The position numbers and the translations under genes were made by a program. A stretch of DNA of 64,000 nt from Sphaeroforma arctica JP610. Lineage: Eukaryota > Opisthokonta > Ichthyosporea > Ichthyophonida. Position 1 is the stretch's first letter. Every line of letters begins with the position of its first letter. The stretch is taken from assembly GCF_001186125.1 (NCBI RefSeq), contig NW_014040548.1, positions 59,863 to 123,862 of the forward strand, written 5' to 3'. Below, one piece after another: positions 1-12,429 of the stretch. The notes beneath the pieces were generated by a model, which was given only the letters and a program-made list of their open reading frames with translations, made no database searches and was not told the DNA's origin.

Positions 1-27
1 TATATATATATATATATATATATATAT
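1..27. repeat. (TA)n microsatellite at the window edge
   Basis: Pure TA dinucleotide run at the left edge. The next 530 bases are AT-rich and hold no gene I can see. Confidence 0.9.
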
Positions 28-1139
28 CTACATATATATATTGTTGAATGTATTGTTGTAAATTGATAAATCTTGATAAGTGCACTGGCATATAAGTATG
101 TATCGCCTTAATATACAGTACATATCATGTATTTTTACATTCCCGTTGTCTTATATAACTATATTCAGTGTATTGCGTTTCCTGTATATAGCTGCTGATA
201 TATAATAAATACCTATCTCTGCAAATGTTAGATTGTAATAATGTGTTATATATCACGTCTTTCTGATCAGGTGTCGAAATCGACTTTTGTAAGTTACCTA
301 TTTCTAATGTCTTATGTCATATATGGTGTACTATCGTAATCCTTGTATATCGACTACTATTTCCTATATATATTGTTATGAATATAACATTTATTTTAGG
401 AAGTATAAACACATGTCGTTTATTTGTAACCATTCAATGTGAATGCTATGCAATGTGAAGTTATGAATATGATTTAACTAAAATAATGTTCCTGTATACG
501 ATGATTTGTATACAAATCCTAGCAATGTACTGTTATTAATGTTCTCTATTATATGTGTAAATAGGAGTGCTGTAGCATGCGCAGTTACTGAGATATCCGT
601 GTTTGTATGTGTTATATGTTGATTATAAGAGTGTTAACGCTTATTGTAATACGTGAGCGTTTTATCCAAACCGTTTTCATTTTGCTTTAAAAAATGATAA
701 ATTTAGGCCCATTTCTAGGCCCAGTTTTTCTGTAAGTATATATGTAAACGCATGTGACTAAAAGCGTAAAACGCATGTGACTAAAAACATAACGTTTATG
801 TACCTTAATAAAAATTGTTCGCTTCTCGTCCGCCTATGGTGCGGGCGGTTACCATTATGTTATATAATGACTCTAATAACAGTGTACTGTCCGCTTTCTT
901 ATATTATCACAGGTTTGACGAAGCAGATAAATGTCCGTATCATCAGTCATTGACGGGTAAAGGTGGCCTCTACATGCAGTACCTACCCAATCCGTCCATA
1001 TGTATTGGACGATTATATTCTCGTGTTTAAATAAAGTTGTAAAGTCTTGATGTGTTATAGATTGTGGGAGTGTGGTGTGGTGTCCTCATGAGCATACTCG
1101 AGTTGAGCGCGCCTTCGGTGACTCCGTCACAGCGCCTTA

Positions 1140-1350
1140 CACGTTCCGACTTCTACGTAATGGAGTTACATGTTCCGACTATTGTGTAATGATGTTGTAC
1201 ATTTTCCGCCTCCTACGTAATAATGTAACACGTTCCGACTTGGTACGTAATAATGTTTACATGTTCCGACTCTTGCGTAATGATGTTGTACATGTTCCGC
1301 CTCTTACGCAATAATGTAACACGTTCCGACTTTTACGTAATAATGTTATC
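1140..1350. repeat. TTCCG-TACGTAAT minisatellite inside the LTR
   Basis: Seven imperfect units of about 29-31 bp, each carrying TTCCG(A/C)CT and then TACGTAAT or a close variant. The same array sits at 19,255-19,400 and 39,075-39,245, so it is part of the family B LTR and not a local expansion. Confidence 0.85.
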
Positions 1351-1364
1351 TAACTCAACACCAT

Positions 1365-1665
1365 TCCGGGCGACTATGCAACACGCTTGAGGCTTCGGAT
1401 TGCATACCGGCTCTCAAGTTTTCGCGCAAAGTTCAATGCGGCGTGTCCTCAGGGTTGCTCGCCTCTAAGTAAGAGTGAACAGGGTGCTCGCCTGTATTCT
1501 CAGCATCTAAAATAAACATACGGTCTATCCTGTCTACTGGGTGCCACGCAACACGCTCGAAGCTGCGATTAATAACCGAGCTCACACAAAGTCCAATGCG
1601 CCGTGTCCTCAGGGTTGCTCGCCACTGAGTTAGAGTCAACAGGGTGCTCGCCTGTACTTTAAGTA
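1365..1665. repeat. Tandem duplication of about 170 bp in the LTR
   Basis: Two units share GCAACACGCT...AAGTTCAATGCG(G/C)CGTGTCCTCAGGGTTGCTCGCC...CAGGGTGCTCGCCTGTA. The same two-unit arrangement is present at 39,280-39,585. Confidence 0.8.
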
Positions 1666-2574
1666 TATATATATATACTTGCCATACACAACCAGCACTT
1701 GTGTAACTAGACCGCACGATCCACACTCGGGTAGAGTTCTCCGAACCTTCTACACTGGAATCACCACTCATGGGCGGATTTCTCTGAACCTTCCGCGCTG
1801 GGCAATAGTGCCGGCCTTGTAATGTTTGATCGATTTCGATTCGTTTGTAGCAATATGTTATGTGTGACGCACATCGCCTTATACTTGTGTGCATGGTAAT
1901 ATTATCTGCATTACCGTGTAGTGTTTTGCTACGCTAAGTCATGCCTTTGCATGATTGATGTTTTGTATATGTCTACCAGCGGTGTGTCAGCTGGTGAGTA
2001 TGTTTTATGTATGTTGTATCTGTGCTATAACAACTTAACCAAAATAAATATATTCTATTTAATAATATAATAATAATTGTATGTGTATGTTGCTCTGTTG
2101 GGCTGGAAATTGACCTAGAGTGTGTGTATATGTAAATATCTTATATACTCGCTAATATACCGTCTATCGAATTGTCTGTTCTTGACACGCGCATACCTGT
2201 AATTCACAGCCGCAGCTTCTGTGCTGTCGATTATATTTACATACACCAAAACATAATACTCTTGTGTGTGAACATAACCCCGCGCTTGCGTAAGGTCGCC
2301 ACCTTGGCCATCCATACCACTGACCAAGGCAGCTCTTACTTTAACCCATATGGCCTTGCAATCAACTGTATCCCGTGTATTATTGAAGACGTAATCAACT
2401 GGTAGTCCACTTGTGTCATCAACAGTGGTATTCAATTTCCGGGTTTGAGTGTCACCCCGCCTATCCTTGGCGATGCGCAACACCACCTCGCAGTTGTAAT
2501 CCACTTCCGGACCCGACAACGCCTATATCGGTGACTCCCCAGCGTAGTATCCCAGTATCAACCCTTCTCCCGGC

Positions 2575-2670
2575 CACAGCAGTTTCTCCCGCGGCAGCAC
2601 CAAAGCCCGTTAGCAAAAACGATACACAGCAGTTTCTCCCGCGGCAGCACCAAAGTCCCTTAGTAAAAAC
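2575..2670. repeat. Two-unit tandem repeat, about 50 bp
   Basis: CACAGCAGTTTCTCCCGCGG and about 28 following bases occur twice in a row with few changes. It lies in a part of the family B relic where I recognise no protein domain. Confidence 0.85.
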
Positions 2671-2679
2671 AGCGATCCT

Positions 2680-3612
2680 CCACCAAGCCATAGCAAGTCC
2701 TCCCCACGGTACTGCCACCGCTCGGCAGTCCATTGTCGACCCATCGTCAAGCCACATCATGTTGTCGTCCAACCTTAGCTGTATTACCTTATAAAAACGT
2801 CCTGGTCACCTTCACATTGCCTCATAATTGTTTGCGTTATACTCGTCAGCGCACAGCAAAGTTTTTGATTGTAACTGATTGATGTCCCCAGCACCATGTT
2901 ATGCATTGTAATACCCACAACCCTATGGTGTCTTCTCAGTATAGGAACACTAGACGTGGCTCCTGGATATCTTATCGTCTGTGTCACCTCTCTGACACCT
3001 AAAAATGGATTTGTACTCTTGTATTGACGTCAGCACCATGTAAAGAGTTCGGTGTGCGTAGAATCCTCGGAGTAAAAACATACTTGTTGATGAACACTTG
3101 TGTCCATAGCAGAACTATTAGCTGCACAATAACGTTTCCCCGTCATGTGTGTCATACCCTGTCTATTCTAAGTAACTTGTTTCCGCACATATACTTGCAA
3201 CTACGTCACTCAGTGCGGTACGTACATCTTGTCCTTCCCACTTGTCTCCTGGTCATAGTATACCACAGTTGATCGACAGTGGCCTCTCTACCCAGGCATG
3301 TCCCGGTACTCACAAATCATCCCTTTTACGAGTGTTTGAGATGTTCTGCAAAATTTTGCATCAAACACGGACATATCCTTAAAAACATTTGTACTATGTT
3401 TGTGCGTCATATCTTGTAAATAGAAAAATATGTATAATATATATCTTTCATCCACGCGAAAGATAAAACAGCAGCTCCGTCGACAGCATAAATGACTAGC
3501 CGTATTGGTAGTATCGTAGAGGCTTTGTTCGCGAACAAATCATAAGCAATTGTCTATGACACCAGTCAAGCAATTTGCCAAGCAGTCATATACGTATGCG
3601 CCACATCTAAAT

Positions 3613-3657
<45 letters not shown>

Positions 3658-3900
3658 ACCATGCAACCAGCCCTGCCGCCTGCAGCATAATTAATCACTG
3701 TCACTCAGATGATCGCACATCGTATATGCTAGCACATTGTGTAAGCAATACTGAGAGTATCCTTATATACTCCTCTTTCGAATGATTGGAAGGTCTGTAA
3801 CTGACGGACGAAGTCAACCTACCCATAGGTAATGTCGTTATAAGCAAATCTTATACGTCAGCGCCAGTCTCTACCCCGCCGCCAGTTGAGGTGCCGTCGC
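2680..3900. other. No recognisable gene
   Basis: Short ORFs on both strands look random. A TA run lies at about 3,616-3,653. Probably eroded internal sequence of the surrounding retroelement relic. Confidence 0.5.
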
Positions 3901-5109
3901 GTCATGTCACATAAATATGAAAAATTTCCAAATTTGCTCAAAGGACTTTCTGTTAGTATCCGCCGTATGCGTTGAATATCCCTGAGCTGTGATGACGACG
4001 GTTATTGACGTCCGTGGGAAATTTACATCCAAGCCTGCCCCCAACCTTAGTAATATAGTCTCCTTGAAAATCTCTGTCGGTGCCCAAGTAATCACTTCCA
4101 CCTTCGACAAGTTTTATATCCGTTTACACTTGAACCTTTTGTACGATCGACATATGTCGTCCTACAATTCCAAGTCAGCTCTGTATTAGTTCTACCCAAT
4201 ACTAGCTTGTAGTGTTGTCCTTTAGCCACCAGCATTTATTTTAACTGAATTTGTCACATCCACGAGCTCCTGTACAGTGATGACTGGCTCAGCCCTAGAT
4301 GGACAAAAATATGAAGTTGTCCCCTGCGTATAGCTGGTAAGTTCAGAACTTGTAGAATCCGGTCGGCACCTGACAAAATTTGTCGTGAGTCCCACTCAAT
4401 CGTATGGTCCGTATCCGTCCAGACTGTATTATTGCCTTAAGACGAATCAACCCATATACAGAAAATTGCCGAAATGTTTGACTTAGTAGCCGAAATAGCA
4501 AAATAACCTCCTGAGCATTTTGCACGTGTGTCATCAGCCCTAAGTTGTCGCTCCGCTTGATATCCCCTTTTATATGCTGTATGGTTTTATCCAATGCGGA
4601 AATCGATTATTGAGTCTCAGACGATAAAAAGGTCTAGCGTAGTATAGACCTCTGCTTTGGTATTTCAACCGGAATTGGATCAGAGGAAAGTTATGTCGCC
4701 CCCTTATCAGTATGCGATGGCGACTATAAATGAATTCCAAGCAGTCGTTTCAACAATCGAACACAGGCTTTCTTGCTCACGTAGTAACTTCATTCATCGT
4801 GTAACAAAAAAAATCCATAACTAATTAATTTTAGTTAGCTTAACCTTTGAGGAACGTAATGTAATAAATACATTAGTTCGGTCACTTAAAAATGTGTTCA
4901 AAACCAAGTAACACTTGATAAATAGTGTTAAGTCCGAAATAAGTGAACTCAGTCAGAAGTGCCATTGGAAACGGCGCAACTGCTATATTTATTAATCACG
5001 ATCCTATATGGAACGAGACTTTTTGTACCACCGGGTTATGTGAAAATACTAGTCTCTATGGTTCCGGATGAGTCATCACTTTTATCTCATTAAATTATCT
5101 ATTCCACTA

Positions 5110-5265
5110 ATCGGTCCGGTCCTCTGGTCCGGTCCCTAAATATTCCCCTAGGCCCGGTCCTCTGGTCCGGTCCTAAATATACCTCTAGGTCCGGTCCTCT
5201 GGTCCGGTTATAAATTCCTCTCTCAGATCCGGTCCTCAGATCCTTTCCTAAATATCCGCCTAGGA
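5110..5265. repeat. GGTCCGGTCC minisatellite
   Basis: About three units of roughly 50 bp built on GGTCCGGTCCTCTGGTCCGGTCCTAAAT-like sequence. Matching arrays occur at about 22,480-22,560 and 52,060-52,170, each just upstream (minus strand) of a family B gag-like stretch. They mark the family B leader. Confidence 0.75.
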
Positions 5266-5277
5266 AACTTTGTCCAT

Positions 5278-5960
5278 ATGCAGCGTGTATCATCGAGCCG
5301 TTCGTCAGCTAAGAGAGCACGTTTAGATATTGTTAAGAATATTCGTGCGCTTCATACTCCAACACGGAATACCAGTGCGCCAGCTGAGACGTATAAACAT
5401 ACAGAAAGTAGAAACATGGTCACAATTAGCTCCAATGACAACGCCAGCATAAATACAATCGTATCGTAGATATTTCAATAGCATTCGGCTGGAGCCATAA
5501 CTTTAGGAAGGCACTTCCCAGTGCAGATTTACGTACGCACAACACATAACTACAGACAACGAATCCGCACGCATGGAACTGTATGTTTCAAATCGTGCTT
5601 AAGGCTTCAAAACGTATAGCAAATATAGTGTATTCGGCAGACCCGGACGCTTTGTTGAACGATGTTGCTACTTCGCTGGGTGCTAGTGAACATAATGCGT
5701 CTGCAGACCCTAACAAAACCATAGGCGGGCGAGTATTAGATAGTATTGTAAATGCATATAATAGAGCTCCCAAGAGCTCCTTGCAAAAGAGGGTTACTCG
5801 GGCCATACTAGTGAAAGCACTCACTAGAAAAGAAATAGATCATTTATAGGAGTGTGGCGAACTGACCTTATCTGGATCATCACGGGATGTAAGCTATGGA
5901 GACTGGACTACGATGGATGCTGGTGATGCTCTAGGGATAATATTATGTATTATATAAAAG
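5278..5960 (+). pseudogene. Transposase, N-terminal piece
   Basis: Two reading-frame blocks in different frames: a basic 63-residue block from 5,278 and an 88-residue block from 5,583 that contains NAYNRAPKSSLQKRVTRAIL. From memory, a 'Y..AP....KRQ..S' segment is typical of the N-terminal half of a transposase family common in cnidarian genomes. A stop follows at about 5,847, and codons beyond it (ECGELTLSGSSRDVSYGDW) still look coding, so the gene was already decaying or is further split. The LINE 3' end begins at about 5,960. Confidence 0.5.
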
Positions 5961-8900
5961 GTAAGTTACAATGTATGTATGTTACAATGTATGAACATAT
6001 GGTATGGCTCTCATAGCCGTTGTAGTGGTTCGGGAAAGATCGATGGGAAGAAGTGGTCAGTAAATTCCCGTTTTAAGCTTGGGCCAAGTGAGTCGACGAT
6101 GGAGGATATGCGCTGAGTCAATTCGGGCCGGTGCTGACAAAACACTGATACCATCGAATGTGCCATGTATTCTCTTGCTGACCTACTAAGTAGCGTACCC
6201 ACCTCTGTGGTACGGATCGGGTCTGCGCCATGTAGTGCCGTGGAATGGGTTAGTGCAGAGTGCGAAATACCGAGTAGGACTAGGTTATCCGTCATAACTC
6301 GGTCGAGGAGCAAGGATGGGGGTGAGCCAATGCCGCACCAGACCACGGACACATGCATTCGGTATGTTTTGGCTGGCCTGGATCGGAAGTATTATAGGCG
6401 GGACCAACAAGCGCGATGATTTGGTTTGAACTGAAATTTGGAAGTAGTACTTCAACAGCGTGATTAACCGGGGTATGGGGAACATCTGTTGATGTGTCAG
6501 AGACGGGTGAGGGTGCGGTGGTTCTTCTACATGCTGGAGAAAAGATCCAAAGTATTTGTGGAGGGTCCAGATACCGTGGAAGTCGTGGCACTCCTGTAAT
6601 TGCTGGAGGAGGTTAGGGCTAATGGGCGGCAGTTTCGGGCCTACCAGGATGCGTCGAATCAGTTGTTGGATGCAGGTAAAGTGACTAGTGGTGAACTCGT
6701 GGCTACCGGGGCAGACAGGTGTAAACTTCGATGGATATTTCTATGTTTTAAACTATGTTATATAGGCTAAAATACAATTCAAGTCAGTTAGGATTTAGCA
6801 GTGGTAGCTTGTGTAAGAATGATCGGGACTGCCATTTGGTAAGCGCCTTAATATCCTTGATCACACAGGACGTACCTCTAGCTGTTCTTTATTGAAAAAA
6901 ATACTAAGTGTTCATGACCACATGTCTAATTTGTAGATAGACAAAATAATGTAAGTCAAGTTAATACATTAGCTAATATAAATAAAGTTCCATCTGAAGA
7001 AAACTTAAAAAGAGAAAAATACTTATTGGATTTTGGAGATTGGCGGGAAGACCAAAACCTGTAAGTAGTAGTTCAGGGATTATAAAATTTAGTTTATAAT
7101 ATCTTACATCTACTATCGTCTCAAATAGGTCCAAGTAAATGAGTCATACCAAATACTCAGACTAATGAAGCCATCAAAGTGAATTTAGAACACTTTGCAA
7201 ATATTGGAAAGGAAGAAAAATTATATATATATTTTTTTAAATACAAATAAAAACCAATGTATTATCTCATTTGATCTTGATATTTTAGACTGACCGGAGG
7301 CCGTATTTCTACACAGGGCAGAGACAGCCGTCGGTGCAGTAGTCGAGCAATGTGAACAAGTACGTATTCGTTACAATCATAGCACATAGTCGAGGCAGCG
7401 GTTGAAGCTGTCGTGTCTGGCTTTGTCTCGGTGTGAGGTTGGCGGTTTATCCATAACCAGTTGTAGTAGTATTGGCGCCGGGCCATTGCCGCGATCTCCT
7501 TGTTGAACCAGTGTTTTGTTGAGTTCTTCCTGATGTCATCACAGCGTTGGCGGAGGGCTACTGAGTCGGGTGTACGCCCGCCCGTGGTTTTTTGTACAGT
7601 TTTCAGGTGAGCATAAATACTGTACGGGAAGCGCAGTGATGTTTTGTCGTGGGCCCAGGCGGGTTGCGTCAGAGGGGCGAGTAGATTTGTTCTGGCTATT
7701 GAGTCGAGTTGTATTCCCAGGCAACCTCCGAGGTAGTCCGCGAATGGTCGCGCGGGGTGCAGGCCACAAAAGTGGAGTAAGTTAGTTTGATGTTTGGGAA
7801 ACCGAGGGTATTTAGTGCCCGTGGTGATGGCTGCTGCTTGGATGAGTGCTGAGTTATAGCGCTCAAACAGGGGGTCCAACGCATCCTTCCATATAGGCGG
7901 AGCCAAGGCAATAATGTTCAGACCATATGTAGCCGTGGATAGAATGAATGTTTTGAACAGCACCAGTCGGTTGCGGGGGTGTCGCCAGCTGAAGCCATGG
8001 AAGCAATAAGTGACAATGCTGCAACTAGAGATTCCATATGTCTGGCGAGGTTGATCCCTGGTATTCCGTGAGAGAGTTGGAACCCCGGATATTTGGAGTG
8101 TTTTGGTTTGGCTTATGTGGGCGCCATCTTCAGGGGAAGGTAACGTTTGTTCCAAGGTGCGTTTGCAAGCGTCGGCGTGATAAGCTCACCATTTATACGG
8201 AGGGTTGGCGCCGCGTGTCGCAAGTCAGTAGATCGTACTCGGGGTTTAATGACACCCTGTTCGAGGCCAGATTTGCGTCCCCACTCATCAATGTCATCTA
8301 AGAAGGGCTGGAGCGGAACCGATTGAGGAGCTTGGATCCGTGTGTCATCGACAAATAAATAAGAGCGGAGGAGCTTGTGCCAAAATTGTGCTAGCGTGAC
8401 AGCTAGGGAATCCATGTAGATAATAAAGAGCTGGGGGCCAACGATTGAGCCTTGTAGGATACCATTCGTTCTATGGAATAGAGGCGAGAGCGTGCAGCGG
8501 TATGTCACTCGGGTAGGGACGCTCTTAAATAGCGCGCGGAGGCAGTTGATCCAGTTTTCGGGCATTCCAGCGTGGCGCAGGAGTGCCCATATGTGTGGAA
8601 GAGCAACTTTGTCGTATGCCTTGGTAATGTCCAGACAGACGTCGTTTTACTCCTCTTCTGACTGCGTCTCAGATTCCATGGCGGCAAGTGCTTGGGTATG
8701 ACAGGAGTATCGTGATTTGAAGCCAGCTTGGGTAGCATGAGTAGCAGAACCGGGGTGGCTCGTAATCTGATTAAGAAAGCACTTTTCAAAGATGTGTCAG
8801 ACTATTTGCGTATGCGTGATGGGGCGGAAGTCGGCGGGGGAAGTGATATATGCATCGGCTTTCTTTGGGTGCGATGCCAAGAGGCTGCAGTTCAGGGTTA

Positions 8901-9117
8901 CAGGGAAGCTACCTGCCTTCAATAGCTCAGTGAATGCTTCGGCAAGGAGTATAATCAGTGGGCTATTGGCGTCGGGGCGTCCTATTGTCCGGCGTTCGGT
9001 GGAGCGCTCCACTACGGCCTTCAGGAGGAGGATGTGGATCCCGTCGGAGCCAGGCCCCTTATCGAGATAGCGTAGTATATCCTCCATTACTTCGGCATAT
9101 TGTGGAAGTGACAAGGG
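5960..9117 (-). mobile_element. LINE (non-LTR retrotransposon), copy 1
   Basis: Minus-strand reverse transcriptase with DGIHILLLKA near 9,030, GILQGSIVGPQLFIIYMDSL at about 8,460-8,400 and the catalytic F-V-D-D motif at about 8,350. Downstream is a C-terminal part with a Cys/His-rich end (CYDCNEYVLVH...). The last 700 bases (6,719-5,960) encode a further conserved tail ending in LKREFTDHFF. The frame shifts several times, so it is dead. The 5' part, including any endonuclease, is missing. The 3' end carries short repeats of ACATTGTAAC. Copies or pieces lie at 19,684-20,196, 24,685-26,707, 50,140-50,760 and 52,195-52,610. I cannot assign the clade by eye. Confidence 0.85.
6720..7313. mobile_element. 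LTR-like 594 bp insertion inside the LINE
   Basis: The other LINE copies read GCAGACAGGGCAGAGAC without a break. Here the same sequence is split by 594 bp that begins TGTAAAC and ends TTCTACA, flanked on both sides by CAGG (6,716-6,719 and 7,314-7,317). TG...CA ends plus a 4 bp duplication fit a solo LTR. It matches none of the LTRs recognised elsewhere in the window and contains no ORF of note. Confidence 0.75.
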
Positions 9118-10345
9118 CGTATAGTGGAAATGACACTAAACATTTTTTAGGTGTCGTAAAATACAGCAGAGAAAGATTTAGCGAAGCACGCCTATAAGCT
9201 GCTATTAAGTTCATGCTTTTGGAAGATAGTGTTGTATGTCTAATATCATGGGGTACAAAGTCTATAAGGATTGGTTTGAATTCGACGAAGTTATATCATT
9301 GCCTGCACTCACACGCCGTAAACCTACAGAGGTCCTATATAAGGACTATCTAGTGTCGGTTGACGAAGATGATCACATATGCAAGACTGGTTTCATGAAT
9401 GTAGTGCTCTCTACATCTATTACCAACAATAATGAAAGAATTATAAAAGCGGTGGACTATGTAAGCGGATGTTGTGGATATGATGCAAACCAGAATAGAG
9501 GACTTCGCCGAAGACTCGACAGAGCACTCACGGCTGGCAAACTTAGTGAACCTCGACAAGACATTTATCAAACATCAATTAGATCACCACGTAATCAAGG
9601 AGGATATTATTAACACACACGGACTAGAGTATGCACTTATGAACCAGGACAAAAATGTACCTATAAAAGATAGTGAGTGCAACGGATGCAAATATTTGCC
9701 CTGGGTAGTCTCCGAAATAAGGGGAACGGTGAGGCGGAGCGCTTTTGATGGTGCCGATGTCCAGCAAGATGCCTTGAACGTGATAGAGATGTGCCGCGAT
9801 AAGTTGAAAATACATCTACACGGGTCATCGCACCAAAGTCAAAACCCAGCAATACCACTATGATAAGATATTCAACGACATGCATGATCGTTGCCTACAG
9901 AATAAAGGCAGTACAAAATTCTTCACACTCATAGACTGGAAAATGAATTTCGACCCCATGTCATTTAGAGAAACAACTCACGAGCACTATGGTCAACGTG
10001 GCATGGGCTGGCATGGGTGTATGTCAATGTGCTTTGAGTACACAAAGTGGGAAAAAGAGGATGACAACGGAGAGATGATACAAAAGCATGGGGCAATATG
10101 TCGTATTGTGTATGGCGACCAAATATTGGAAGGGAAGAAAAAGCAGGATTATTCGTGTGTATATTCGATGATAGAGGCATATCTTTACGCAATCAAGGAA
10201 CATCTGCCACATACTAAAACCACTGTGCTTGCATCCGATAATGCCGGATGTTATAAATCTGAAAGATCTGTTGCTATTTTTAGGAATACTAAATCTCACC
10301 GTCTTAATGGGTGTTGCATACGCACCTACACCCGAGGTAGTCACT
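9118..10345 (+). pseudogene. Transposase, catalytic piece
   Basis: Blocks at 9,236-9,613, 9,474-9,863 and 9,880-10,345 lie in shifting frames, so the gene is broken. The first holds LPALTRRKPTEVLYKDYLVS and ITNNNERIIKAVDYVSG. The last holds FFTLIDWKMNFDP, then YGQRGMGWHG, then VLASDNAGCYKS about 110 residues later. The Asp of LIDWKMNF and of SDNAGCY are good candidates for the first two acidic residues of a DDE/D catalytic triad; a third was not identified. Similar 'F.KRG..WH' and 'SDNAGCY' motifs are known to me from uncharacterised animal transposases, but I cannot name the superfamily. Confidence 0.6.
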
Positions 10346-12404
10346 TCTGGTCTTACTAAAATAGCTGCTGGCAGCTCAAAACAGTGGTTCAGCTGGCCCC
10401 AGTAGTCCAGCCACTGAAAGATGAATACTGTTTATGGTGGCTACAGATCTGAGAAACGTACAGTTGTATCTTTAGCAGGGCTATGAATTCGTCGCAGATC
10501 AACTACCTGACGGTGTAACAAAAAAAAAATAGCTATTGTAAATGCACTCACTCATTTCAAGGATTACTTGTACGGTACACATTTTAACGTACTGTGCGAT
10601 TAGAATTGGTTGTAACATCTAAAGGACATAAAATTCAACTCACAGTTGGTGAGTTGATGGCACATTCACAACCACCTACCGGATATGTTGCCACGCTTCG
10701 TACCGGACTTCAACAAGATGGTTCGCGAGTTACTAGCTACAGATTGGATGGCCAATCCTAGATGGGTTAAGATCGCAGACAACATCTATGATCCGCATAC
10801 CATTAATATGCCGCGATACAGAACTTTGGAACATCCAATCGTTACCTTCGGACTTTGACATGGCAAGTTCATTGGAGAAAGTTATTATAAAGTGGTTAAG
10901 GCATAATCATGCACTTGAACACCGGGGTAAGGTTAGGACTGAGAAAGATTGCAAATAAGTACGGAATTGTACACCCAACTCCTAAGCGATGTATATATCA
11001 GGTGTAGCACGAATGTAACGACTGCGAGGTTAACCAGATCAAGCGCTACGAATACGCTCCATTGCGAAGCATATCAGAAGACAAGCCGTCCAAACACACG
11101 AAAAATAAGTATGTCTGTCACGTGTTTGATGCTGCTTCAAAATATAACGTACTATATCGTCTGACAGATAAATCAACACAAACTGTGGCTGAGTGCATAT
11201 AAATATGTTCCACAGATTTTGGCCGGCCAGCTATTGTATGTATGTTCCGATAACGGTAGTGAGCTTACAGGAGACGGTTTGACGACATTGTTACTTGTTG
11301 CGGTATCATACCATAAGATGAGTGTATCTTATAAGTCTCAACAAAGTGCAAATAAGGTACGACACAGATAAATTAAGGAGTTTATGCGTGGAGCATTGCT
11401 AGATGACGCTGACATGTGGCCTTACTCAATTAACTGGGTACAGACACAACTGATCGAGACACCGAATTCAGTGACTGGTACAACGCCCGCTCACTATTTC
11501 AGAGGCAGATATAGTGAATTAAAAATACCTTCGAACAAGGATTCTCAGGAAGATCATGTGTTACCATGGTTAGAGAAGTTACGTCGTATTAGAGACGTCT
11601 TTTTCCTTGTTTAAGAGGGATGAAGGATACCGCACTCAAGAAGCGACAGAAGCGGTGGAATGATTGAAACAAAATAGTCGAGTTTGAGGTAGGCGATATA
11701 GTCAACATCATGGCTCCCAACTCCGACACAACTGTGCTTACAGCTAGATATATTAAACAATTCAAGACTTCAGTGGCCGAAAAAAGAGAGGAACTTACGA
11801 AGCTAACAATGTTGACAGTTCGGGCGCTCTTAACATCGGGACACATCGTATTCCGACGACAGAAATCACCCTTCGTCGCACACGTGAAGCTATTACACCT
11901 CTTATGTCTTACGAGTTTAAGAAGATTCATGGGAAGGACAGACATGAGGACATGACTTATTACACAACGGAGTTTGCAGATGGGGCACAATACAATCTAT
12001 CAACATCAGCATTTGATGATCCAGAGGTACTGAAAGCTTTTAATAAAAAGTTTTGCAAACGCCTACACAAAAGTAAGGCTGATGCTGAGGCTATCTTACA
12101 TATAAACAACCGTCCTGATGTAGTCAAGGTATATTCGCAGACATCATTCATTCTAAGTGTCAAAGACAATGTAAAGTACGTACTCCTGAAAAGCACTAAA
12201 AAACGTCCCATCCACCATCGGGGGCCACAAGGACATAAACCCAAACGTAATAGAGTAACCGAGTATCTTGTACACTTTGTATAAGAGAACATAGAATAAT
12301 CATTGAGGCCATTATATGATTGAAACCCGTTTCTTCTTTTCGCTTGTACAATTCATGTGGGCCTTTTGAGTCTATTTGCTTCACAACATTATAATTTTCA
12401 AGCT

Positions 12405-12426
12405 GAGGGGGGAGGGGGGGGGGGGG
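12405..12426 (+). other. Polypurine tract of element E
   Basis: A 22-base G-rich purine run lies immediately 5' of the LTR start at 12,430, the expected place for plus-strand priming in LTR retroelements. Confidence 0.7.
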
Positions 12427-12429
12427 CTG

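Larger units (their letters stand above)
560..1750 (-). repeat. LTR of family B, copy 1
   Basis: About 1.2 kb shared, in the same order, with 38,430-39,610 and in shorter form with 18,985-19,683 and 14,200-14,640. Shared blocks are a start around GAGATATCCGTGTTT, two or three GTGACTAAAAGCGTAAAACGC-like repeats, a TTCCG...TACGTAAT minisatellite, and a tandem block around TGTCCTCAGGGTTGCTCGCC. The outer edges are not defined to the base. Confidence 0.65.
1..5270 (-). mobile_element. Decayed Ty3/gypsy-like element, family B relic
   Basis: A minus-strand relic recognised by comparison with the better-kept family B copy at 38.4-52.2 kb. Parts in minus-strand order are: a leader with GGTCC-rich tandem repeats (about 4.8-5.27 kb), a gag-like stretch (about 3.9-4.75 kb), a piece resembling the region downstream of the integrase (about 2.1-2.52 kb), and an LTR (about 0.56-1.75 kb). 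Most of pol is not recognisable. It is broken in many places and looks old. The left limit lies at or beyond the window edge. The family assignment rests on shared non-coding blocks and short protein resemblances seen by eye. Confidence 0.6.
5278..10345 (+). mobile_element. DDE-type DNA transposon remnant, split by a LINE
   Basis: The transposase-like coding sequence lies in two plus-strand pieces, about 5,278-5,960 and 9,118-10,345. The minus-strand LINE between them fills the gap almost exactly, so the simplest reading is LINE insertion into the transposase gene. I could not find terminal inverted repeats or target duplications for the transposon itself. Its left neighbour is the family B relic and its right neighbour a Ty3-like remnant. 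Confidence 0.65.
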
